A stretch of 64,000 bases of DNA from Apostichopus japonicus (taxonomy: Eukaryota; Echinodermata; Holothuroidea; Aspidochirotida; Stichopodidae). This document shows positions 53,809-64,000 of this stretch, piece after piece (within the stretch, counting starts at the first letter, position 1; each line of letters opens with the position of its first letter). The position numbers and the translations under genes are program-made. Under the pieces are notes generated by a model, which saw nothing but the letters and a program-made list of their open reading frames with translations, did no database searches and was not told where the DNA came from. The stretch spans positions 9,337,001 to 9,401,000 of the forward strand of contig NC_092580.1 of assembly GCF_037975245.1 (NCBI RefSeq), given 5' to 3'.

Positions 53809-56299
53809 AATAAATCGAATGTGCGATACCGATAAATCCTTTGTGCGGTACCGATAAATCGATTGTGCGGTACCGATAAATCGAATGTGCGGTACCGATA
53901 AATCGAACGTGCGATACCGATAAATCGATTGTGCGGTACCGATAAATCGATTGTGCGGTACCGATAAATCGAATGTGCGATAGCGATAAATCGATTGTGC
54001 GGTACCGACAAATCGAACGTGAAATACCGATAAATCAAATCTGCGGTACCGATTAATCCAACATGTGATACCGATTAATCGAATGTGCGGTACCGATAAA
54101 TCGAATGTGCGGTACCAATGAATCGAATGTGCGATACCGATAAATCGATTGTGCGGTACCGATAAATCGATTGTGCGGTACCGATAAATCGAATGTGCGG
54201 TACCTATAAATCGAATGTGCGATACCGATAAATCGATTGTGCGGTACCGATAAATCGATTGTGCGGTACCGATAAATCGAACGTGCGATACCGATTAATC
54301 GAATGTGCGGTACCGATAAATCGATTGTGTGGTACCGATAAGTCAAATGTGCGAGACCGATTAATCGATATTGCGGTACCGATAAATCGATTGTGCGGTA
54401 CCGATCAATCAAAAGTTCGGAACCGATAAATCGAACGTGCGATAGAGATTAATCGAATCTGCGGTACCGATAAATCGAAAGTGCGATACCGGTAAATCGA
54501 TTGTGCGGTACCGATCAATCAAAAGTGCGGTACCGATAAATCGAACGTGCGATACCGATAAATCGAATGTGCGATAACAATAAATCGAATGTGCGATACC
54601 GATAAATCGAATGTGCGGTACCGATAAATCGATTGTGCGATACCGATAAATCGAATGTGCGATAACAATAAATCGAATGTGCGATACCGATAAATCGAAT
54701 GTGCGGTATCGATAAATCGATTGTGCGATACCGATAAATCGATTGTGCGGTACCGATCAATCAAAAGTGCGGTACCGATAAATCGAACGTGCGATACCGA
54801 TAAATCGAATGTGCGATAACAATAAATCGAATGTGCGATACCGATAAATCGATTGTGCGGTACCGATCAATCAAAAGTGCGGTACCGATAAATCGAACGT
54901 GCGATACCGATAAATTGAATGTGCGATAACAATAAATCGAATGTGCGATACCGATAAATCGAATGTGCGGTACCGATAAATCGATTGTGCGATACAGATA
55001 AATCGAATGTGCGATAACAATAAATCGAATGTGCGATACCGATAAATTGAATTTGCGGTACCGATAAATCGATTGTGCGATACCGATAAATCGATTGTGC
55101 GGTACCGATCAATCAAAAGTGCGGTACCGATAAATCGAACGTGCGATACCGATAAATCGAATGTGCGATAACAATAAATCGAATGTGCGATACCGATAAA
55201 TCGAATGTGCGGTACCGATAAATCGATTGTGCGGTACCGATAAATCGAATGTGCGAGACCGATTTATCGAATGTGCGGTATTAATAAATCGATTGTGCGG
55301 TACCGATAAATCGATTGCGCGGTACCGATCAATCGAATGTGCGCTACCGATAAATCGAATGTGCGGTACCGATAAATTGAACGTGTGATACCGATTAATT
55401 GAATGTGCGGTACCGATAAATCGAATGTGCGGTACCGATAAATCGAATATGCGGTACCGATAAATCGATTGTGCGGTACCGATAAGTCAAATGTGCGAGA
55501 CCGATTAATCGATGTTGCGGTACCGATAAATCGAACGTGCGATACAGATAAATCGAATGTGCGATACCGATAAATCGATTGTGCGGTACCGATAAATCGA
55601 TTGTGCGGTACCGATCAATCGAAAGTGCGGTACCGATATATCGAACGTGCGATAGAGATTTGACGAATCTGCGGTACCGATAAATCGAATGTGCGATACC
55701 GATAAATCGAATGTGCGATACCGATTGCTCGAATTTACGATACCGATCAATCGAATGTGCGGTACCGATAAATCGAAAGTGCGGTACCGATAAATCGAAA
55801 GTGCGATAAAAATAAATCGAATGTGCGGTACCGATAAATCGAATGTGCGGTACCGATAAATCGAACGTGCGATAACAACAAATCGAATGTGCGGTACCGA
55901 TAAATCGATTGTGCGGTACCGATAAATCAATTGTGCGGTACCGATCAATCAAAAGTGCGGTACCGATATATCGAACGTGCGATAGAGATTAATCGAATCT
56001 GCGGTACCGATAAATCGAATGTGCGATACCGATAAATCGAATGTGCGATAACAATAAATCGAATGTGCGATACCGATAAATCGAATGTGCGGTACCGATA
56101 AATCGATTGTGCGGTACCGATAAATCGAATGTGCGAGACCGATTTATCGAATGTGCGGTATTGATAAATCGATTGTGCGGTACCGATAAATCGATTGCGC
56201 GGTACCGATCAATCGAATGTGCGCTACCGATAAATCGAATGTGCGATACCGATAAATCGAATGTGCGATAGCGATAAATCGATTGTGCGGTACCGATAA
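53809..56299. repeat. Superunit copy III, middle part
   Basis: Collinear with about 31.1-33.3 kb (offset 22,674, then 22,586 after loss of four monomers near 54.47 kb) and with 2.2-4.3 kb. It has AATCCTTT near 53,838, the 352-bp pair near 54,513 and 54,865, and the single-copy form of the 1,232-bp block from about 55.2 kb. A private oddity is GATTTGACGAATCTG near 55,657, where other copies have GATTTATCGAATCTG. It contains satellite only. Confidence 0.82.
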
Positions 56300-59200
56300 A
56301 TCGATCGTGCGGTACCGACAAATCGAACGTGAAATACCGATAAATCAAATCTGCGGTACCGATTAATCCAACATGTGATACCGATTAATCGAATGTGCGG
56401 TACCGATAAATCGAATGTGCGGTACCAATGAATCGAATGTGCGATACCGATAAATCGATTGTGCGGTACCGATAAATCGATTGTGCGGTACCGATAAATC
56501 GAATGTGCGGTACCTATAAATCGAATGTGCGATACCGATAAATCGATTGTGCGGTACCGATAAATCGATTGTGCGGTACCGATAAATCGAACGTGCGATA
56601 CCGATTAATCGAATGTGCGGTACCGATAAATCGATTGTGTGGTACCGATAAGTCAAATGTGCGAGACCGATTAATCGATATTGCGGTACCGATAAATCGA
56701 TTGTGCGGTACCGATCAATCAAAAGTTCGGAACCGATAAATCGAACGTGCGATAGAGATTAATCGAATCTGCGGTACCGATAAATCGAATGTGCGGTACC
56801 GATCAATCGAATGTGCGATAACAATAAATCGAATGTGCGATACCGATAAATCGAATTTGCGGTACCGATAAATCGAAAGTGCGATACCGGTAAATCGATT
56901 GTGCGGTACCGATCAATCAAAAGTGCGGTACCGATAAATCGAACGTGCGATACCGATAAATCGAATGTGCGATAACAATAAATCGAATGTGCGATACCGA
57001 TAAATCGAATGTGCGGTACCGATAAATCGATCGTGCGGTACCGACAAATCGAACGTGAAATACCGATAAATCAAATCTGCGGTACCGATTAATCCAACAT
57101 GTGATACCGTTAATCGAATGTGCGGTACCGATAAATCGAATGTGCGGTACCAATGAATCGAATGTGCGATACCGATAAATCGATTGTGCGGTTCCGATAA
57201 ATCGATTGTGCGGTACCGATAAATCGAATGTGCGGTACCTATAAATCGAATGTGCGATACCGATAAATCGATTGTGCGGTACCGATAAATCGATTGTGCG
57301 GTACCGATAAATCGAACGTGCGATACCGATTAATCGAATGTGCGGTACCGATAAATCGATTGTGTGGTACCGATAAGTCAAATGTGCGAGACCGATTAAT
57401 CGATATTGCGGTACCGATAAATCGATTGTGCGGTACCGATCAATCAAAAGTTCGGAACCGATAAATCGAACGTGCGATAGAGATTAATCGAATCTGCGGT
57501 ACCGATAAATCGAATGTGCGGTACCGATCAATCGAATGTGCGATAACAATAAATCGAATGTGCGGTACCGATAAATCGAACGTGCGGTACCGATAAATCG
57601 AACGTGCGATACCGATAAATCGAATTTGCGGTACCGATAAATCGAAAGTGCGATACCGGTAAATCGATTGTGCGGTACAGATCAATCAAAAGTGCGGTAC
57701 CGATAAATCGAACGTGCGATACCGATAAATCGAATGTGCGATAACAATAAATCGAATGTGCGATACCGATAAATCGAATGTGCGGTACCGATAAATCGAT
57801 TGTGCGATACCGATAAATCGAATGTACGATAACAATAAATCGAATATGCTATACCGATAAATCGAGTATGCGGTACCGATAAATCGATTGCGCGGTACCG
57901 ATCAATCGAATGTGCGATACCGATAAATCGATTGCGCGGTACCGATCAATCGAATGTGCGGTACCGATAAATCGAATGTGCGATACCGATAAATCGAATG
58001 TGCGATAGCGATAAATCGATTGTGCGGTACCGATAAATCGATTGTGCGGTACCGATAAATCGAACGTGAGATACCGATAAATCAAATCTGCGGTACCGAT
58101 TAATCGAACGTGTGATACCGATTAATCGAATGTGCGGTACCGATAAATCGATTGTGCGGTACCGATAAATCGATTGTGCGGTACCGATAAATCGAACGTG
58201 CGATACCGATAAATCAAATCTGCAGTACCGATTAATCGAATGTGCGGTACCGATAAATCGAATGTGCGGTACCAATAAATCGAATGTGCGATACCGATAA
58301 ATCCTTTGTGCGGTACCGATAAATCGATTGTGCGGTACCTATAAATCGAATGTGCGGTACCGATAAATCGAACGTGCGATACCGATAAATCGATTGTGCG
58401 GTACCGATAAATCGATTGTGCGGTACCGATAAATCGAATGTGCGATAGCGATAAATCGATTGTGCGGTACCGATAAATCGATTGTGCGGTACCGATAAAT
58501 CGATTGTGTGGTACCGATAAGTCAAATGTGCGAGACCGATTAATCGATATTGCGGTACCGATAAATCGATTGTGCGGTACCGATCAATCAAAAGTTCGGA
58601 ACCGATAAATCGAACGTGCGATAGAGATTAATCGAATCTGCGGTACCGATAAATCGAATGTGCGGTACCGATCAATCGAATGTGCGATAACAATAAATCG
58701 AATGTGCGATACCGATAAATCGAATTTGCGGTACCGATAAATCGAAAGTGCGATACCGGTAAATCGATTGTGCGGTACCGATCAATCAAAAGTGCGGTAC
58801 CGATAAATCGAACGTGCGATACCGATAAATCGAATGTGCGATAACAATAAATCGAATGTGCGATACCGATAAATCGAATGTGCGGTACCGATAAATCGAT
58901 CGTGCGGTACCGACAAATAGAACGTGAAATACCGATAAATCAAATCTGCGGTACCGATTAATCCAACATGTGATACCGTTAATCGAATGTGCGGTACCGA
59001 TAAATCGAATGTGCGGTACCAATGAATCGAATGTGCGATACCGATAAATCGATTGTGCGGTTCCGATAAATCGATTGTGCGGTACCGATAAATCGAATGT
59101 GCGGTACCTATAAATCGAATGTGCGATACCGATAAATCGATTGTGCGGTACCGATAAATCGATTGTGCGGTACCGATAAATCGAACGTGCGATACCGATT

Positions 59201-60364
59201 AATCGAATGTGCGGTACCGATAAATCGATTGTGTGGTACCGATAAGTCAAATGTGCGAGACCGATTAATCGATATTGCGGTACCGATAAATCGAACGTGC
59301 GGTACCGATCAATCAAAAGTTCGGAACCGATAAATTGAACGTGCGATAGAGATTAATCGAATCTGCGGTACCGATAAATCGAATGTGCGGTACCGATCAA
59401 TCGAATGTGCGATAACAATAAATCGAATGTGCGATACCGATAAATCGAATTTGCGGTACCGATAAATCGAAAGTGCGATACCGGTAAATCGATTGTGCGG
59501 TACCGATCAATCAAAAGTGCGGTACCGATAAATCGAACGTGCGATACCGATAAATCGAATGTGCGATAACAATAAATCGAATGTGCGATACCGATAAATC
59601 GAATGTGCGGTACCGATAAATCGATTGTGCGATACCGATAAATCGAATGTACGATAACGATAAATCGAATATGCTATACCGATAAATCGAGTATGCGGTA
59701 CCGATAAATCGATTGTGCGGTACCGATCAATCGAATGTGCGATACCGATAAATCGATTGCGCGGTACCGATCAATCGAATGTGCGGTACCGATAAATCGA
59801 ATGTGCGATACCGATAAATCGAATGTGCGATAGCGATAAATCGATTGTGCGGTACCGATAAATCGATTGTGCGGTACCGATAAATCGAACGTGAGATACC
59901 GATAAATCAAATCTGCGGTACCGATTAATCGAACGTGTGATACCGATTAATCGAATGTGCGGTACCGATAAATCGATTGTGCGGTACCGATAAATCGATT
60001 GTGCGGTACCGATAAATCGAACGTGCGATACCGATAAATCAAATCTGCAGTACCGATTAATCGAATGTGCGGTACCGATAAATCGAATGTGCGGTACCAA
60101 TAAATCGAATGTGCGATACCGATAAATCCTTTGTGCGGTACCGATAAATCGATTGTGCGGTACCGATAAATCGAATGTGCGGTACCGATAAATCGAACGT
60201 GCGATACCGATAAATCGATTGTGCGGTACCGATAAATCGATTGTGCGGTACCGATAAATCGAATGTGCGATAGCGATAAATCGATTGTGCGGTACCGATA
60301 AATCGATTGTGCGGTACCGATAAATCGAACGTGAAATACCGATAAATCAAATCTGCGGTACCGA
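56300..60364. repeat. Superunit copy III, 726-bp and 1.87-kb tandem repeats
   Basis: CGATCGTGCGG monomers near 56,304 and 57,030 mark another 726-bp pair. From about 56.7 kb a larger unit repeats at 1,869 bp (GATCAATCAAAAGTTCGG near 56,708/58,577 and 57,433/59,302; the one-base deletion CCGTTAATCG at 57,109/58,978), falling to 1,825 bp further on (44 bp, or two monomers, plus small change). AATCCTTT occurs near 58,303 and 60,126. The block parallels about 36.1-38.1 kb. No gene is present. Confidence 0.78.
57097..57117. repeat. 21-bp monomer (CCGTTAATCG), first copy
   Basis: The A of CCGATTAATCG is missing at about 57,109. The only other copy is 1,869 bp downstream (about 58,978). This marks the 1.87-kb tandem duplication as later than the deletion. 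Confidence 0.88.
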
Positions 60365-63300
60365 TTAATCCAACATGTGATACCGATTAATCGAATGTGC
60401 GGTACCGATAAATCGATTGTGCGGTACCAATGAATCGAATGTGCGATACCGATAAATCGATTGTGCGGTACCGATAAATCGAATGTGCGGTACCGATAAA
60501 TCGAATGTGCGGTACCTATAAATCGAATGTGCGATACCGATAAATCGAATGTGCGGTACCGATAAATCGATTGTGCGGTACCGATAAATCGAACGTGCGA
60601 TACCGATTAATCGAATGTGCGGTACCGATAAATCGATTGTGTGGTACCGATAAGTCAAATGTGCGAGACCGATTAATCGATATTGCGGTACCGATAAATC
60701 GATTGTGCGGTACCGATCAATCAAAAGTTCGGAACCGATAAATCGAACGTGCGATAGAGATTAATCGAATCTGCGGTACCGATAAATCGAATGTGCGGTA
60801 CCGATCAATCGAATGTGCGATAACAATAAATCGAATGTGCGATACCGATAAATTGAATTTGCGGTACCGATAAATCGAAAGTGCGATACCGGTAAATTGA
60901 TTGTGCGGTACCGATCAATCAAAAGTGCGGTACCGATAAATCGAACGTGCGATACCGATAAATCGAATGTGCGATAACAATAAATCGAATGTGCGATACC
61001 GATAAATCGAATGTGCGGTACCGATAAATCGATGGTGCGATACCGATAAATCGAATGTGCGATAACAATAAATCGAATGTGCGATACCGATAAATCGAAT
61101 GTGCGGTATCGATAAATCGATTGTGCGATACCGATAAATCGATTGTGCGGTACCGATCAATCAAAAGTGCGGTACCGATAAATCGAATGTGCGATACCGA
61201 TAAATCGAATGTGCGATAACAATAAATCGAATGTGCGATACCGATAAATCGATTGTGCGGTACCGATCAATCAAAAGTGCGGTACCGATAAATCGAACGT
61301 GCGATACCGATAAATTGAATGTGCGATAACATTAAATCGAATGTGCGATACCGATAAATCGAATAAGCGGTACCGATAAATCGATTGTGCGGTACCGATA
61401 AATCGAATGTGCGAGACCGATTTATCGAATGTGTGGTATTGATAAATCGAATGTGCGATAGCGATAAATCGATTGTGCGGTACCGATAAATCGAATGTGC
61501 GGTACCGATAAATTGAACGTGTGATACCGATTAATTGAATGTGCGGTACCGATAAATCGAATGTGCGGTACCGATAAATCGAATATGCGGTACCGATAAA
61601 TCGATTGTGCGGTACCGATAAGTCAAATGTGCGAGACCGATTAATCGATGTTGCGGTACCGATAAATCGAACGTGCGATACAGATAAATCGAATGTGCGA
61701 TACCGATAAATCGATTGTGCGGTACCGATAAATCGATTGTGCGGTACCGATCAATCGAAAGTGCGGTACCGATATATCGAACGTGCGATAGAGATTTATC
61801 GAATCTGCGGTACCGATAAATCGAATGTGCGATACCGATAAATCGAATGTGCGATACCGATTGCTCGAATTTACGATACCGATCAATCGAATGTGCGGTA
61901 CCGATAAATCGAAAGTGCGGTACCGATAAATCGAAAGTGCGATAAAAATAAATCGAATGTGCGGTACCGATCAATCGAATGTGCGGTACCGATAAATGGA
62001 ATGTGCGATAACAATAAATCGAATGTGCGGTACCGATAAATCGATTGTGCGGTACCGATCAATCAATTGTGCGGTACCGATCAATCAAAAGTGCGGTACC
62101 GATATATCGAACGTGCGATAGAGATTAATCGAATCTGCGGTACCGATTAATCGAATGTGCGATACCGATAAATCGAATGTGCGATACCGATTGCTCGAAT
62201 TTACGATACCGATCATTCGAATGTGCGGTACCGATAAATCGAATGTGCGGTATTGATAAATCGATTCTGCGGTACCGATAAATCGATTGCGCGGTACCGA
62301 TCAATCGAATGTGCGATACGGATAAATCGAATGTGCGATACCGATAAATCGATTGTGCGGTACCGATAAATCGATTGTGCGGTACCGATCAATCGAAAGT
62401 GCGGTACCGATATATCGAACGTGCGATAGAGATTTATCGAATGTGCGGTACCGATAAATCGAATGTGCGATACCGATAAATCGAATGTGCGATAACAATA
62501 AATCGAATGTGCGATACCGATAAATCGAATGTGCGGTACCGACGATAAATCGAAAGTGCGATACCGATAAATCGAATGTGCGATACCGATTGCTCGAATT
62601 TACGATACCGATCAATCGAATGTGCGGTACCGATAAATCGAAAGTGCGGTACCGATAAATCGAAAGTGCGATACTAATAAATCGAATGTGCGGTACCGAT
62701 AAATCGAATGTGCGGTACTGATAAATGGAATGTGCGATAACAATAAATCGAATGTGCGGTACCGATAAATCGATTGTGCGGTACTGATCAATCGATTGTG
62801 CCTTACCGATCAATCGAAAGTGCGGTACCGATATATCGAACGTGCGATAGAGATTAATCGAATCTGCGGTACCGATAAATCGAATGTGCGATACCGATAA
62901 ATCGAATGTGCGATACCGATTGCTCGAATTTACGATACCGATCAATCGAATGTGCGGTACCGATAAATCGAAAGTGCGGTACCGATAAATCGAAAGTGCG
63001 ATAAAAATAAATCGAATGTGCGGTACCGATAAATCGATTGTGCGATACCGATAAATTGATTGTGCGGTACCGATCAATCAAAAGTGCGGTACCGATAAAT
63101 CGAATGTGCGATACCGATAAATCGAATGTGCGATAACAATAAATCGAATGTGCGATACCGATAAATCGAATGTGCGGTACCGATTAATCGATTGTGCGGT
63201 ACCGATAAATCGAATGTGCGAGACCGATTTATCGAATGTGCGGTATTGATAAATCGATTGTGCGGCACCGATAAATCGATTGCGCGGTACCGATCAATCG

Positions 63301-64000
63301 AATGTGCGGTACCGATAAATCGAATGTGCGGTACCGATAAATCGAACGTGTGATACCGATGAATTGAATGTGCGGTACCGATAAATCGAATGTGCGGTAC
63401 CGATAAATCGAATATGCGGTACCGATAAATCGATTGTGCGGTACCGATAAGTCAAATGTGCGAGACCGATTATTCGATGTTGCGGTACCGATAAATCGAA
63501 TGTGCGGTACCGATCAATCAAAAGTGCGGTACCGATAAATCGAATGTGCGGTACCGATAAATCGAATGTGCGATGCCGATAAATCGAACGTGCGATACCG
63601 ATAAATCGATTGTGCGGTACCGATAAATCGATTGTGCGGTACCGATAAATCGAAAGTGCGGTACCGATATATCGAACGTGCGATAGAGATAAATTGAATC
63701 TGCGGTACCGATAAATCGAATGTGCGATACCGATAAATCGAATGTGCGATACCGATTGCTCGAATTTACGATACCGATCAATCGAATGTGCGGTACCTAT
63801 AAATCGAAAGTGCGGTACCGATAAATCGAAAGTGCGATACCAATAAATCGAATGTGCGGTACCGATAAATCGAATGTGCGGTACCCATAAATGGAATGTG
63901 CGATCACAATAAATCGAATGTGCGGTACCGATAAATCGATTGTGCGGTACCGATCAATCGATTGTGCGGTACCGATCAATCGAACGTGCGATACCGATAA
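60365..64000. repeat. Satellite, further superunit start, runs off the window
   Basis: 60,365 onward repeats the order seen from 2,468 (offset 57,897): the GATTAATCCAACATG block, GATCAATCAAAAG monomers (60,913; 61,155; 61,265), then GATAAATTGAACGTGTG and GATTGCTCG blocks. From 61.7 kb the GATCAATCGAAAG/GATATATCG/GAGATT block is repeated several times at irregular spacing (near 61,750; 62,390; 62,810). Rare variants are commoner here (GCGATGCCG near 63,573, GCGATCACAAT near 63,900). The array does not end. Confidence 0.78.
62531..62555. repeat. 25-bp monomer with a unique 3-base insertion
   Basis: GGTACC is followed by GACGATAAATCG at 62,541, three bases more than usual. It is the only non-monomer insertion longer than one base in the window and has no duplicate, so it is either recent or lies outside later copying. 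Confidence 0.9.

Larger units (their letters stand above)
1..64000 (+). repeat. 22-bp satellite DNA array filling the window
   Basis: Every part of the window reads as head-to-tail copies of a 22-bp monomer, TCGA-N5-CGGTACCG-N5. The first N5 is most often ATGTG, TTGTG, ACGTG or AAGTG, and the second ATAAA, TTAAA-like or TCAAA-like (GATAAATCG, GATTAATCG, GATCAATCG). The commonest variant changes GGTACC to GATACC. A typical monomer is about 45% GC. From the first GGTACC at 19 to the last at 63,968, after correcting for catalogued indels, there are 2,908 monomer steps. Strand is arbitrary, but orientation is uniform except for three inverted monomers. No unique sequence, gene or mobile element interrupts the array, and no edge is visible. 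I do not recognise the family or the host. Eukaryotic heterochromatin is the likely setting. Confidence 0.98.

Noticed and set aside
1-64000. CRISPR array
   Set aside because: Units are contiguous 22-bp repeats with no unique spacers and no cas genes.
1-64000. Plasmid iterons or a partition site
   Set aside because: Iterons are of similar length but number a few to tens beside a rep gene; here there are about 2,900 copies and no gene.
1-64000. Telomeric DNA
   Set aside because: No TTAGGG, TTTAGGG, TTAGG or similar short G-rich repeat is present; the unit is 22 bp and mixed in composition.
1-64000. Transposon or retroelement insertion within the array
   Set aside because: The register account is complete at all checkpoints and every line reads as satellite, so there is no room for an inserted element.

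Overview
The whole window, first base to last, is one uninterrupted satellite array. The unit is 22 bp and can be written TCGA-N5-CGGTACCG-N5, where the first N5 is usually ATGTG, TTGTG or ACGTG and the second is usually ATAAA. I estimate about 2,908 monomers. I found no protein-coding gene, RNA gene, transposon, CRISPR array, telomere repeat or unique spacer on either strand. The open frames that appear are by-products of a stop-poor 22-bp unit. The array runs off both ends, so its true length and flanks are unknown. Tens of kilobases of gene-free tandem repeat with layered higher-order structure point to eukaryotic heterochromatin (centromeric, pericentromeric, subtelomeric or sex-chromosome). 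Nothing in the sequence names the species. Three CpGs per monomer, mostly intact, argue against strong CpG methylation decay or for recent amplification.

Layout. Variant monomers act as markers and show layered duplications. Small scale: 66, 154, 352, 528 and 726 bp repeats. Middle scale: adjacent near-identical copies of 1,232 bp (about 32.5-35.0 kb), 2,308 bp (12.9-17.5 kb), 2,617 bp (48.6-53.8 kb), 2,706 bp (37.6-43.0 kb) and 3,034 bp (24.8-30.8 kb). Large scale: at least three partial copies of a superunit in the same marker order, at about 1-9.3 kb, 22.4-40.1 kb and 45.4-60.4 kb, with a fourth start of the later part from about 60.4 kb. The 9.3-20 kb interval is a separate domain rich in a 21-bp monomer variant, and it holds the only strand-inverted monomers in the window (three copies).

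Register is kept very tightly. I catalogued 32 one-base deletions, two one-base insertions and one three-base insertion. Their sum (-27) matches the phase shift between the first and last GGTACC sites, and intermediate checkpoints also agree. All other length change is therefore in whole monomers, as expected from unequal exchange or other homology-driven copying. There are no genes to work together here; any function would be chromosomal (centromere or heterochromatin, protein binding to the repeated motif, or non-coding transcription), and that is inference.
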